A DNA stretch of 64,000 bases, taken from positions 248,001 to 312,000 of the forward strand of contig NZ_JH600294.1 of NCBI RefSeq assembly GCF_000245335.1. The letters are read 5' to 3'. Under the pieces are notes generated by a model, which saw nothing but the letters and a program-made list of their open reading frames with translations, was not told the DNA's origin and did not search any database. Made by a program: the position numbers and the translations under genes. The stretch is from Bacillus mojavensis RO-H-1 = KCTC 3706. Its GTDB lineage: Bacteria; Bacillota; Bacilli; Bacillales; Bacillaceae. Below, one piece after another: positions 44,029 through 54,712 of this stretch (position 1 is the first letter of the stretch; each line of letters opens with the position of its first letter).

Positions 44029-46864
44029 TTAGTTTTTGCGAGTCAAGCTATCAGATACAATACGTTCCTGTTCTTTTTTATGAACTGTCGGATCTCCCTC
44101 TGCAGGACTGGATCGTCTTCTTCGTCCAATATATTGAACGCTTACTCCTTCTGGTGCAAGTTCTGTCAAATAAGGGCTGATATAGCTCCATGCCCCCATG
44201 TTCTGCGGCTCTTCCTGAACCCAAACGATTTCTTTAAGATTCGGAAGCTTTGCAAATAATTCTTTGACTCCTTTTGCAGGGAATGGATACAGCTGTTCAA
44301 TTCTCGCAATGTGAAGCCACTCTTTCCCGTCTTCTAACTTGTTGAAATGATCGCTGATGTCTATAGATACTTTACCGCTGGATAATACGAGCCGCGTCAC
44401 TTTTTCATATTCATGAGAAAGTCCTGACTGTTCGTAAACAGGCTGGAAGCGGCTTTCGCTGAGCTCCTGCACTTCAGAAACGGTATTCGGATTGCGCAGA
44501 AGGCTCTTCGGAGTCATGATAACGAGCGGTCGAATTTCCTCACGCAGCAGCATTTTAGCCTGTCTTCTTAATATATGAAAATATTGAGCGGCGCTTGTCA
44601 GGTTGGCAACCGTCCAGTTGTTCTCAGCAGCTAGTTGCAGGAACCGCTCGATTCTACCGCTTGAATGCTCAGGGCCCTGTCCCTCGTAACCGTGCGGGAG
44701 CAGCATCACTAATCCGGATTTTTGGTCCCCATTTTGCGCGTCCGGCAGAAATAAATTGGTCAAAGTACACTTGAGCAGCATTGGCGAAATCTCCATACTG
44801 CGCTTCCCACAGGACAAGTGTTTCCGGTGAATGCACGTTATAACCGTATTCAAAGCCGAGAACCGATCCTTCAGACAGCGGGCTGTTATGAACGGCAAAT
44901 GATGTGTCACAATCTGACAAATGGTGCAACGGCACAAATTCTTTGCCTGTCTCACTGTCGTGAAGTACAAGGTTTCTTTGGGCAAACGTTCCGCGCTCAG
45001 AATCCTGTCCTGTTAATCGAATCGGTGTTCCGTCTTTCAGAATGGAAGCAAACGCGAGAGATTCAGCCAATGACCATTCCACTTTTCTGTCATCATCAAA
45101 CGCCTTGGCCCGTCTTTCTAAAATGCGTTTTAGCTTACCGAATACATTAAACGACTCCGGCCAATTGACCAATTCGCCATTCAGCTTGCGGAGCACATCA
45201 AAATCAATAGATGTGTCTACATCCGGAAAGCCGTTTGAAACAGGTTCCGGAAGTTCTATTTCACAAGCGATAGGTTCCTTTTTAGCCGGCACTTTTTGAT
45301 AAGCGTCTTCTATGCGTTTCGTTACCGACTTTTCAATGTTTTGAACAACTTCCTCGGTTAGCACCCCATCTTTAATGAGCTTTTCCGCGAAAATATGTTT
45401 GACAGTCGGATGCTTTCTTACAGCGTCATACAGCATCGGCTGAGTAGTTGACGGCTCATCCATTTCGTTGTGTCCGTAGCGTCTGTACCCGATTAAGTCA
45501 ATCAGAAAGTCCTTGTTGAATGTTTTTCGGTATTCTACCGCAAACTTAACAGCTGAAAGACAGGCTTCAGGATCGTCCGCATTTACGTGAACAATCGGTA
45601 TTTCATAACCCTTCGCCAGGTCACTGGCATAGTTTGTTGATCTTGATTCAGCGCTTTCTGTTGTGAATCCGATCATGTTATTGGCGATAATATGAATCGC
45701 CCCGCCTACTTGATACCCTTTTAAAGAGCTTAAATTCAATGTTTCAGCGACAATTCCTTCCCCAGGGAATGCAGCGTCTCCATGAATTAAAATCGCAAGT
45801 GATTTTGTTTCATCCTGAACCGGGTATCCGCTTTGTGTTCTTGTTTCCTGCGCCGCTCTTGTGCTGCCTTCAACGATCGGGTTGATAAATTCCAAGTGGC
45901 TCGGGTTATTCGCCAGCGTAATACGCGCCGACTTCGTTTCAGCGTCTTGAAGCTCGCGGTTCGCTCCCAGGTGATACTTGACATCCCCCGTCCATCCGTA
46001 GCTGATGCCGATTGATCCTTCAGACGGGACTAAATCTTTGTTCGGCGCATGCTGGAACTCTGAGAATATGATTTCATACGGTTTGCCCAGCACATGTGCC
46101 AGCACATTCAGGCGGCCCCTGTGCGCCATACCGATGTTAACGCTCGTTGTACCTGATTTGACAGATTGTGCGATAATGTCATCAAGCACTGGAACAAGAG
46201 CGTCCAGACCCTCAATTGAAAAACGCTTCTGCCCGACGAAGGTCCGGTGTAAAAATTGCTCGAATCCCTCTACTTCCGTCAGTCTTTCCAGCACAGCTGA
46301 CAGCTTTTCGGCTGAGTTCTTTTGGAACAATTCACCGGATTCAATCTTTTGAGTCAACCACTCTCGCTCTTTAAAGTCGTGTACATGATCAAATTCAAAT
46401 GAGATGGTTCTTTTATACGTATTTCGTAAATACTGAATGGCTTCTAGACCGTTCGTAATGTTTTTAGGAGCGTCTTTACAAATGACCGACGCAGGTATTT
46501 CTTTTATTTCCTCTTCTGTTAGCCCGTAATCGGATAGTGGAAAGAGCTCGCTCTTTTTCCCATCCTTTCTGAGCGGATTGACGGAAGCGTTCAAATGGCC
46601 ATAGGTTCGTATATCTTCTGCAAGTCTGATTGCTGATGCGATCTTTTGTATCAGATCGGCTGTAACACGTCCCTTTTCTTTTGTTCCCGATGCCTCTTTT
46701 ATATCGCTTGGAGGAGCTCCTAGTTCATCGAACATGTCCTTCAGATCCGGATCAATACTGTTCGGATCCTGGGTGTACTGATCGTAAAGCTCCAGCGCAT
46801 AGCCGAGGTTCGGACCGTAAAAATCTTCCCAATTCATTCGTTGTTTCATATTATTTTGAAACAT
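44029..46864 (-). pseudogene. odhA: 2-oxoglutarate dehydrogenase E1 OdhA, frameshifted as read
   Basis: About 944 residues when joined. Thiamine-dependent E1: HRGRLNVLAHVLGKP, HGDAAFPGEGIVAETLNLS, RRYGHNEMDEP, and the late [20 protein letters not shown]. One extra base near 44718-44724 (T5 then GG on the plus strand) shifts the frame about 712 residues in, giving a stop at 44669; the rest runs to 44029. A break here would disable the TCA cycle, which favours a read error. An AAACGCTTCCA word near 46950 resembles a CcpA cre site. Confidence 0.93.
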
Positions 46865-47092
46865 TTGAATATTACCCCCAACCTAGATAATCAAGTGATT
46901 CATTCACTATCTTAAAATAACTTTCGAACGCTGTGTCCAAAATTATGTAATAAAAACGCTTCCAACGATATTTTACCACTGTTTGCAATTTGATTCTACC
47001 TTGATTGTTCACAAAATAGTAAAAAACCTTTATAAAAAACAAAAAATTTAATCATTTACAAAAAGAAACGCCAAAAAGCATAGAATAAAGGG

Positions 47093-49009
47093 TTATCCTA
47101 TGCTTTTATGGAGCAGTTTTTTAAGAAGCGGATACAGAACATCCGGAAGCTGATCGACATCCGGGACAAATATACTGAACTTCCCGTACATATCCTGTAT
47201 CGTTTTCATTTGTGATTCTTCAATTTCTGAGTTGGAGAGAAAAACATTTATGACTTCTATTCCCCTTTTTCGAGCTTCTATAACCGCTTCACTTGTATCG
47301 ACAATCCCATTTTGCTCATAACCAAATGCGGCCGGCTCTCCGTCAGAGAACACAATTAAGAATTTTTGCGCCTCGCTCCGCTGCAGCATTTTTTTCGTCA
47401 TTTGCCTGATCGCATAGCCGTCACGGTTGTCTTCCTCAGGTTCAAGCTGCATAATCGCCGGTCCCGCTGCCTGTCTTAAGGACGACTGAAATGGAATTAC
47501 CGTATTAAAATAGTTCGGCTGACTCGTTTCGGTCGCATCGTTTGTATCCTCCCAGAAGCCGACAATTTGATGCGGAACTGCTACTGATTTCAAGGCTTCA
47601 TGAAACAATACGATACCCCGCTTCGTTTCATCCATTTTGTCGAACATACTGGCTGAACAGTCGACCAGTAATGTAAAAACAGCGTCAATTTCTGAAGAAG
47701 GCTCTTGTTTTTTGTAAAAAAGACGCGGATTCCGCTCCGTAAAATAACGGAGAAGCTTGTTGTTCAGACGGCCCGCGTGGAGGTCAGTCCTTGGCAGCGT
47801 TTTTTTGTGTTCAAGCGTTTTTTGAATCATTTGTTTTAAACGCTTCTGATACGATTCGATCGATTTTGCCTGCTGTTTATAAGAAAGCTCTTCATCTTTT
47901 GTTGCAGGCTGCGGTTCTTTATAAATCGCAAACGCGAATTTATTTTCCTTTCCGTCGGCAAGACCCGCGCCGTTCGGCTGGTCTTTTTTGGACTCTAGCG
48001 CTTCCAGTTTGGAATAGTCTTTTCGTTTTGTCTGTCTGGCTGAACCTTGAACAGAGCCGAGAGCTTGGTCTCCATCGTCCCCTTCACGAGAAGCATCTTT
48101 TCCTAAATCGGATTTTGCGCCGTGTTCAATATCAAATTGAAGGAAGCTTTTAGACGGCGCTTCTGTTTCACGGTGCCAAGTCGGCATTTCTTCATCGTGA
48201 ATATCTTCATCGCCGTCTGATTTTTTCGGAAGCGTTACGTCATCACTCAGCTTCGGCGCTTTTTTCTCTTCTTCAAATAACGGCTGCTCTGCGGCTTTAG
48301 CGTAATCTAACTCAGGCAAAAAGAAGTAGGTATTCAGCATGTCTTTATCAAGTACCTCTTCAAGTCCGTCCATGATGTCTTCGACAATTTTCAGAACGTG
48401 GCGTGTAGAGTCAGCTTCATACACACGCAAGAGCTGCTGTTCAATAAACGGTCGCATCAGATCAATATCATCACGCATAGACGGGATGGTTTCCAGAGGC
48501 GATTCCGCCGTCAGCTTGGTATACATGGCGCAAAAGAGTGCATCCGTAAAAATGCTTCGTTCTAAATTTAAAGTGAGCTGTGTGGAGAAATGTTTTCTGT
48601 ACATGTCTTTTCGTTTTGCAAATACATGTTTTGTGCCGGGACGCTCGTGTTTGATACATTCTTCAATTCTGATGTCCTCAAGCAGCATAAACAGCTGTTT
48701 GGCAAAGCTTTTGAATGTAAGATGCCGATGGATATCATCCAAAAAGTTCGTAAACTCTTGCAACGAGCTGTATTTTGTTCCGACCGATCGAAGGTAGACA
48801 TCGCTTTTGAGACCTGCTTCCATATCTTCAGCTGCTCTGTCCTTCCAAAAGTGGCTCATGTAGATTTTTTTTTCAAATGGGTTGTAGTAGGACTGAACGC
48901 CATACTCCACTTCCACCGCCTCACTTTTGGTGAGCGTTTTGGCCAAATCGGTCAGCATCATAAATAAAAACGAGTCAATTGTGCTGTCATTAAATTTGAT
49001 AAATTTCAT
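47093..49009 (-). CDS. yojO: von Willebrand factor A domain protein YojO
   Basis: 638 residues from the ATG before KFIKFNDSTID. The C-terminal VWA domain has the MIDAS motif LLVDCSASM (DxSxS) and VFSDGEPAAFG; the long N-terminal part resembles NorD/CbbO proteins. With YojN (MoxR AAA) it forms a chaperone-like pair of the NorQ-NorD type that activates metal enzymes. 10 nt after yojN. Confidence 0.92.
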   Translation of the reverse strand: MKFIKFNDSTIDSFLFMMLTDLAKTLTKSEAVEVEYGVQSYYNPFEKKIYMSHFWKDRAAEDMEAGLKSDVYLRSVGTKYSSLQEFTNFLDDIHRHLTFKSFAKQLFMLLEDIRIEECIKHERPGTKHVFAKRKDMYRKHFSTQLTLNLERSIFTDALFCAMYTKLTAESPLETIPSMRDDIDLMRPFIEQQLLRVYEADSTRHVLKIVEDIMDGLEEVLDKDMLNTYFFLPELDYAKAAEQPLFEEEKKAPKLSDDVTLPKKSDGDEDIHDEEMPTWHRETEAPSKSFLQFDIEHGAKSDLGKDASREGDDGDQALGSVQGSARQTKRKDYSKLEALESKKDQPNGAGLADGKENKFAFAIYKEPQPATKDEELSYKQQAKSIESYQKRLKQMIQKTLEHKKTLPRTDLHAGRLNNKLLRYFTERNPRLFYKKQEPSSEIDAVFTLLVDCSASMFDKMDETKRGIVLFHEALKSVAVPHQIVGFWEDTNDATETSQPNYFNTVIPFQSSLRQAAGPAIMQLEPEEDNRDGYAIRQMTKKMLQRSEAQKFLIVFSDGEPAAFGYEQNGIVDTSEAVIEARKRGIEVINVFLSNSEIEESQMKTIQDMYGKFSIFVPDVDQLPDVLYPLLKKLLHKSIG

Positions 49010-49019
49010 CGCACATCCC

Positions 49020-49910
49020 TCATTCAAACAGAGTTTCTGCGATATTTCGGACCGCCGCCTTTTCACGGTCATCGTCAAGCTTTTCTACAATTCCCCGTTC
49101 GATGGCCCGTAGCGGCGGAATATAAGCGGCTAAATCACACGTATCAATTAAAGCTCTAATAGATGCCGCTTCTTCAGACACCTGCCCGTTATTGGCCTGA
49201 ACGATCAGATCAGAAGACAGCGTGATAAACCGGTCAATCAATTTCTCATCATGAAGAGCAGACTGAGACATGAGTACTTGTTTCAGCAGTTCGCCTTTAA
49301 TATATGGCACATCAATAATGACAAAACGGTTTTTAAGCGCTTCATTCAGCGGTACGGTTCCAACGTAGCCTTCATTGATAGCAGCAATGACTCCAAACCC
49401 TTCTTTTGCCCGAACGACTTCTCCTGTAAACGGATTTGTCATCATTTTTCTATAGTCCAATACACCATTTAAGATGGGCAGGGTTTCCGGCTTTGCCATG
49501 TTGATTTCGTCTATATAAAGAAAGTGGCCTTCATTCATGGCTGTTGTCACAGGCCCCGAGACAAACTCGATCGTTGCCTGCCCAGATTGATTTTCAATGG
49601 TTTTATAGCCAACCAGTGCTTCAGCATCCAAATCAACTGAGCAGTTGACACTGTGCATTGGTTTATGAAAATAACTGGACAATGTTTCCGCCAGCTTAGT
49701 TTTACCTGAGCCTGTAGGCCCTTTTAACAGGATATTTTTCCCCATCGCCAATGCGATAATGGCATCGAATAAAATGGCTTCATCCTCCGCCTCATAGCCT
49801 GATGTCCCGATAAGCGATTGAAATTCTGGAGAAATCGGCTGGCTTTTATATGATAAAAGCTTATTTTGTATATCTTCCGGCAATGTTAAGTGCTGCAATT
49901 GAGATGTCAT
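49020..49910 (-). CDS. yojN: MoxR/NorQ-type AAA+ ATPase YojN
   Basis: 296 residues. Walker [16 protein letters not shown], Walker [16 protein letters not shown], sensor IAAINEGY and an Arg-finger-type ALKNRF. Paired with the VWA protein YojO just downstream. Client enzyme unknown. Confidence 0.92.
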   Translation of the reverse strand: MTSQLQHLTLPEDIQNKLLSYKSQPISPEFQSLIGTSGYEAEDEAILFDAIIALAMGKNILLKGPTGSGKTKLAETLSSYFHKPMHSVNCSVDLDAEALVGYKTIENQSGQATIEFVSGPVTTAMNEGHFLYIDEINMAKPETLPILNGVLDYRKMMTNPFTGEVVRAKEGFGVIAAINEGYVGTVPLNEALKNRFVIIDVPYIKGELLKQVLMSQSALHDEKLIDRFITLSSDLIVQANNGQVSEEAASIRALIDTCDLAAYIPPLRAIERGIVEKLDDDREKAAVRNIAETLFE

Positions 49911-49955
49911 AGACAGGTTTCCTTTCCTATTCGTATTCCATTAACGAGTATACTA

Positions 49956-49996
49956 AAAAAGCCCCTGTATGCTCAATACAAAGGGCTCCCGCTATA
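49956..49996. terminator. yojM terminator
   Basis: AAAAGCCCCTGTAT-GCTC-AATACAAAGGGCT stem in the yojN-yojM gap; the AT tract is best on the minus strand. Confidence 0.4.
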
Positions 49997-50584
49997 TTAC
50001 TGTTTCTCGTTATTGCCAGAAAGCGCTCCGCACACAATTCGCGCTCCTGAATTTCCGCTCGGATTCGTCAGATAGTCGTCAGCCTGTTCATGAATAACAA
50101 ACGCGCTGCCATCCTGGTCGAGAATATTCAATTTGCTTCCTTTTTGTAAAGAGGTTTCAGGCGCATTCATAATAACATCTACTTTCCCGTCTGCGCCGAC
50201 TTCAAGATTCGGAAGATCTCCGGCATGATGTCCCATCGGATTATTGAAGCCGTGTTCTTTGTTCAGCGGATTAAAGGGTCCGCCCGCAGATTCAAAATCC
50301 GGCCTGACACATGATCCTTTTTCATAAATATGAAAACCGAGTGAAGCCCCGGGTGTCAGGCTGTGTGCTGAGATGTGAAAATCGAGCCCTTCGTCTTCTG
50401 ATTCTTTTATTTCAATATACCCGACTTTTTTGCCTTCTCTATTGACCAGCTGGATCTGATGACTAAACGCTGACGTTTCTATCACCTTTTTATCCGGTAC
50501 CCGCCGCGGATGGTCAGGCGGTGTTTGACTGCATCCCGAAAGACCCAGTGCCGCCACCACGATAAGGAGCAAGAAACGATTCAT
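49997..50584 (-). CDS. yojM: Superoxide dismutase-like lipoprotein YojM
   Basis: 195 residues. Lipobox LGLSGC (Cys 18) marks it as a lipoprotein. Cu/Zn-SOD fold: SLGFHIYEKGSCVRPDFESA, HGFNNPMGHHAGDLPNLEV. The first motif is GFHIYEKG rather than GxHxHxxG, so a copper His is replaced by Tyr, and dismutase activity is doubtful as known for YojM. Confidence 0.93.
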   Translation of the reverse strand: MNRFLLLIVVAALGLSGCSQTPPDHPRRVPDKKVIETSAFSHQIQLVNREGKKVGYIEIKESEDEGLDFHISAHSLTPGASLGFHIYEKGSCVRPDFESAGGPFNPLNKEHGFNNPMGHHAGDLPNLEVGADGKVDVIMNAPETSLQKGSKLNILDQDGSAFVIHEQADDYLTNPSGNSGARIVCGALSGNNEKQ

Positions 50585-50637
50585 GCTGTCTCCCCCTTGT
50601 TTTTTCTAACAGTGTGGTCAATCATATTCCGATATAA

Positions 50638-50668
50638 ACTAAAAAAAAGCCTTTTAAAAGGCTTTTAG
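50638..50668 (-). terminator. cwlS-side terminator
   Basis: AAAAAGCCTTTTAAAAGGCTTTT, a near-perfect palindrome in the yojM-cwlS gap. Confidence 0.65.
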
Positions 50669-50727
50669 ATTAGGGAGCAGGACGTTCTGCCCAAACGCCC
50701 CGTCTGTCTAATGTCCATGCTCAAAGT

Positions 50728-51963
50728 TTAAAAATAACTTCGTGCTCCCAAGTAGCGCTGTTTCCAATACGAATTGCTGAGATTGGAAATGCCCACACCG
50801 TCGGAGCTTGCATGAATAAAATTGCCGCCGCCCAAGTAAATCCCCATGTGAGACGGTCCGGATTTATACGTAGTAAAGAAAACAAAGTCACCGACTGACG
50901 GCTGGCTGACTTTTTGCATCACATTCCAGTACCCTGCCGTGCTCAGCCTTGAAATAGATGATACTTTATTAATGAGGTAATAAATATAGCCGCTGCAATC
51001 GAAACCGGAAGGCGTATTTCCTCCCCAGCGATACGGAACACCGACATATTTTTTTGCCTCCGTTATCATTCTGTCAATCTTTGTTCTTATTTGAACGTTT
51101 GATCCTGATTTGTCTTTCGGGACATTCTTATTGGAATTATTTGATTTAGTCGTTCCTGAAATTGTGAGAATCTGTCCGATTCGCAGAACATCGCTAGACA
51201 AATTGTTTCTATCACGAATACTTTGCACAGTGACGCCCAGCTGATTCGCAATCTTCCATAACGAATCACCTGATTTCACTTTGTATGTAGTTGTTTTTGA
51301 AGAATTTGAGTTTGACGGCTTTTTTGAACCGCTGCTACCGCTATTGGATGAGCTGCCTTTTTTTATTTTTAATACTTGCTTAGGGTAAAGTGTATCTGAT
51401 GTTAAGCCATTTAAGGTTTTCAATTCGGCAACCGTCATATTTAAACTGTTTGCGATTTTCCACAGAGAATCACCAAGCTTTACAGTATATGTACTTTTTG
51501 ATGGACCTGTAGAATTTGAACCGTTGCTTTTTTTCGGTCCATTCGAACCGTTTGAACTGCTTGTCCCTTTAATTCTCAGTTTTTGGCCAGGACGAATCAA
51601 ATCACTGCTCAGGCTGTTTAAGCTTTTAAGCTCTGAAACACTCATTTTATGATTTTTGGCAATCATCCATAAAGAATCACCATATGCCACGGTGTATGTT
51701 GACGTTTTGTTTGAGTTTGATGAGGATGTTTTGCTTTTTTTGCTGCTTTCTGGAACTTTCAGACTTTGTCCGACATAAAGCATTGACGATTTCAATTTGT
51801 TTTCGGATTTCAATGCAGAAATACTCGTATGATACTGGCGCGAAAGTTTCCAAAGAGAGTCACCGCTTTTCACCTTTATCGTTTTTGCATCCGCGGGTGC
51901 TGCTGCCATCGATGACCCAACAACTGCGGAAACAGCCAAACTGGCTACGATCTTCTTTTTCAT
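50728..51963 (-). CDS. cwlS: D,L-endopeptidase peptidoglycan hydrolase CwlS
   Basis: 411 residues. Signal peptide ([16 protein letters not shown] to PADA), four LysM repeats (each VxxGDSLWxIA-type) separated by Ser/Asn/Gly/Lys-rich linkers, then NlpC/P60 with catalytic Cys in [12 protein letters not shown], His in [12 protein letters not shown] and His in FIHASS. Cuts peptide cross-links to separate daughter cells. Confidence 0.95.
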   Translation of the reverse strand: MKKKIVASLAVSAVVGSSMAAAPADAKTIKVKSGDSLWKLSRQYHTSISALKSENKLKSSMLYVGQSLKVPESSKKSKTSSSNSNKTSTYTVAYGDSLWMIAKNHKMSVSELKSLNSLSSDLIRPGQKLRIKGTSSSNGSNGPKKSNGSNSTGPSKSTYTVKLGDSLWKIANSLNMTVAELKTLNGLTSDTLYPKQVLKIKKGSSSNSGSSGSKKPSNSNSSKTTTYKVKSGDSLWKIANQLGVTVQSIRDRNNLSSDVLRIGQILTISGTTKSNNSNKNVPKDKSGSNVQIRTKIDRMITEAKKYVGVPYRWGGNTPSGFDCSGYIYYLINKVSSISRLSTAGYWNVMQKVSQPSVGDFVFFTTYKSGPSHMGIYLGGGNFIHASSDGVGISNLSNSYWKQRYLGARSYF

Positions 51964-52324
51964 TCATGCAACCTCCTAAACTTTTCATGACACAAACAGA
52001 AAGAATTAGTATTCCGTTTCCAAAAATGGCACACAGACGTTATATCGTCACTTTTTTAGCGTTATAAACAAATTTTTATAGATCCGGCAGCAAATGTAGC
52101 TTCGTTCGACCTTAAACCTCTAGATAAACACCTAGTATTTTACATAATTTGGATAGGTTTATCGAAAGTCTAAGGAACTATTTAAGCGGGGGTAAAATGA
52201 TTGGTTTATGTTGATGAAAGAAGCAGATTTTCCTCCTTTTCTGTCTGTTTTTCTTTCAATTCTCTACCAAAGTGTCAAATCCCTTCTTCTGATTGCAACA
52301 CTGCCCAGCTTTTCTAAACAGTTA
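51964..52324. other. cwlS upstream region
   Basis: No gene. A GACGATAT on the minus strand (52042-52049) resembles the sigma-D -10 (GCCGATAT), in line with known sigma-D/sigma-H control of cwlS, but the -35 is weak. Confidence 0.4.
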
Positions 52325-52353
52325 AAAGCCTGTCCATTTCAAATGAACAGGCT
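52325..52353 (-). terminator. yojK terminator
   Basis: AGCCTGTTCATTT-GA-AATGGACAGGCT stem 8 nt beyond the yojK stop. Confidence 0.7.
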
Positions 52354-52360
52354 GAATCCA

Positions 52361-53578
52361 TTATGCATTAGCTGATTGAGTATTGTGTTTAACATATTCA
52401 AGAATGCTGACGGCAGCTTTTTCAGCACCGCCTGCCGCTTTCAGTGACTGGCCAATTGCTTTTGCTTTCTTGGCATAGATAGGATTGCTGATCACTTCTT
52501 GAATGGTTTCTTTCAGAAGGCTTTCAGACAACTGTTCTTTTTTCAGCACTTTCCCCGCACCTACTTGCTCCACCTGTTTTCCGACAGCGAATTGATCGGC
52601 TCCCATCGGAATGACAATGAGCGGTGTTTCAAAATACAAGCCTTCGCTTGTGCTGTTCATTCCGCCGTGGGTGACAAACAAACTGGCTCTTTTCAGGATT
52701 TCAAGCTGAGGCACATACGGGCGCACAATAAAATTATGCGGAATATCGTTTAACTCACTTTGTTTAACATGCTTCCCAATGGACAGCACAACTTTTCCGT
52801 CAAAGTCTTTGCATACCTCAAGACATTGATTGAAAAACTCTTTTTGATTATTAAAAATAGTTCCCATAGAAATAAACAGCACGTTTTCATTGTTCATTTG
52901 TTCGAATGGAAAGTCATTGCTTTTGGCTCTTTTTGCAATTGAAGGACCAACAAAAACATAGTTTTCTCCGAATTGCTCTGCCATTGGCTGAAATTCTCTT
53001 GACGTAAAGACGATCGTCAAATCTCCATCGGACGAAAAAACGTCAAACGGCTTGGTAATTTCCGCTTGAAACTCGGAATTTAAGGTTTCTGCGAGCTGCT
53101 GATAGGATTCGAAATAAGGTGAGTCTTCAAATGGGCTGCTATTGAATGTATCCATCATTTCCTTTAAAAAATCCTCATTCATCGCAAAAGTCGTACATAA
53201 TGAAAATCTCGGCAGCTTCAGCAGATTGGCAATGATTTTACCGGCCAAGAAATGGTGATCATATATGACATAATCATATGATTCGTTTTTGACTTCATTA
53301 TAAATATGGGTGGCGATGTCCTTACACGCTTTTAAAAAGGCACATATCATTTCGGCAAAATCTCTTTCCTCATTACCAGTTGCGTTTTTTCCGAAATAAT
53401 CTTCTCTAAAATCGTTATATTCACGAAATTCAATATCAAGCGCGGTGATTTTTTCTTCGTATTCCTTTACTGCATAGTAAGTAATGTTTTCTCCTCTTGA
53501 TTTCAGTTCCTTCATTACACCGATAGACGGATTAATATGGCCCTCTCCCGGAAAACCGATCATTAATACATTAGCCAT
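52361..53578 (-). CDS. yojK: Macrolide-type UDP-glycosyltransferase YojK
   Basis: 405 residues from the ATG before ANVLMIGFPGEGHINPS. GT1 family (GT-B fold): N-terminal GHINPS acceptor-side motif, C-terminal donor motif VTHGGMNSTSEGLYFETPLI and PMGADQFAVGKQVEQVGAG. Such Bacillus enzymes glucosylate flavonoids, macrolides and steroids; the native acceptor is unknown. Confidence 0.94.
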   Translation of the reverse strand: MANVLMIGFPGEGHINPSIGVMKELKSRGENITYYAVKEYEEKITALDIEFREYNDFREDYFGKNATGNEERDFAEMICAFLKACKDIATHIYNEVKNESYDYVIYDHHFLAGKIIANLLKLPRFSLCTTFAMNEDFLKEMMDTFNSSPFEDSPYFESYQQLAETLNSEFQAEITKPFDVFSSDGDLTIVFTSREFQPMAEQFGENYVFVGPSIAKRAKSNDFPFEQMNNENVLFISMGTIFNNQKEFFNQCLEVCKDFDGKVVLSIGKHVKQSELNDIPHNFIVRPYVPQLEILKRASLFVTHGGMNSTSEGLYFETPLIVIPMGADQFAVGKQVEQVGAGKVLKKEQLSESLLKETIQEVISNPIYAKKAKAIGQSLKAAGGAEKAAVSILEYVKHNTQSANA

Positions 53579-53822
53579 GCGGCCACGCCCTTTCATTAAA
53601 ATTTATGTAATATTTTATACAGTACTATAAATACAAAATCAGGTAAAGTATTTAACTTAATTAATATTAATCTTATATAACTTTTATACCAGGTTACATT
53701 TCCCGACTTTCTATTTTCAAGAAAAAAAGCATTCAGTATGGCATGAATGCTTTTGAAAAAGGGTTCTATTTCAGTCTTTTTGTCTCATGAGACAAAAGCA
53801 GTTCGGGTCCTTTTGTTTATTT

Positions 53823-54437
53823 TTATGTTCTCGGTGAGATGAGCGGGTATAACACACCATCCTTCGCAAACGACATCTTGCCTGTTTCCTCAGAAACAAC
53901 CAGTACAAGCGCATCTGTATATCCAGACATCCCCAAAGCTGCCCGGTGTCTGGTTCCCAGATGAGTATCCACTTCTTGGGTCGTCAGCGGGAGAACGTTT
54001 CCTGCTGAGACGAGTGTATTTTCCCTCACTAATAAAGCGCCGTCATGAAGAGGATTTCCCGGAAAAAAGATGCTTTCAATTAATGAAGCACTGATTTCTG
54101 CATGAAGCGATGTTCCTTTTTGAATAAACTTGTCAACCGAGTCTGTCCTTTCAATGACAATTAACGCGCCATGCTTATTTTCCGATAAATTTTTAATCGC
54201 CTTGGCCAGTTCCACAAATGACGGTGTAAATTGTTCAATGTATGATTGCAAATAAAAGGATGAGGCGATGCCATGCATATTTTGAAAAATACGTCCCAAG
54301 TCATCCAATTCACAAAGGAGGCATTGATCTTTTTCATGAAGCGTTTTCAAAATAAGAGAAGCATCCCCTAATATCTGTTCTAAATGCGATTGTATCTTTG
54401 CCGTGAATACACTTTCTGTCATCTGTTCGTAATGCAT
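53823..54437 (-). CDS. cdaS: Sporulation diadenylate cyclase CdaS
   Basis: 204 residues. N-terminal two-helix autoinhibitory part (1-55), then the DAC domain with NPLHDGALLV (DGA) and HLGTRHRAALGMS (RHR). Makes c-di-AMP from ATP in the forespore. Single gene. Confidence 0.95.
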   Translation of the reverse strand: MHYEQMTESVFTAKIQSHLEQILGDASLILKTLHEKDQCLLCELDDLGRIFQNMHGIASSFYLQSYIEQFTPSFVELAKAIKNLSENKHGALIVIERTDSVDKFIQKGTSLHAEISASLIESIFFPGNPLHDGALLVRENTLVSAGNVLPLTTQEVDTHLGTRHRAALGMSGYTDALVLVVSEETGKMSFAKDGVLYPLISPRT

Positions 54438-54526
54438 GGGCCTTCATCTCCTTTTCATATTTTCAACTTTGCACGCATGCTTATCTTATTGATGCACATT
54501 CTATTGGTAAAGGAGGTATGTAAAGA

Positions 54527-54637
54527 ATGGAAATGGAAAGAATCATTCAGTATATCTGCACCTTTTTAGGCGTTATTTCGCTTTCTTTTATTTATGCCCA
54601 AATGTTTAGAAAAACGAAACCGACAAAAAAAGAATAG
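54527..54637 (+). CDS. Small membrane protein (36 aa)
   Basis: MEMERIIQYICTFLGVISLS continues to a basic tail RKTKPTKKE, with a near-perfect ribosome site (AAAGGAGGTATGTAAAGA). One membrane helix. It lies between cdaS and the MATE gene, 76 nt before the latter. No known function. Confidence 0.65.
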   Translation: MEMERIIQYICTFLGVISLSFIYAQMFRKTKPTKKE

Positions 54638-54712
54638 GCCAGGCGTTCATTGCTTTTTATACATAAAATGTTATAATTTCTCTCGTTATGATAAAGAAAC
54701 GGGGATCAATGT

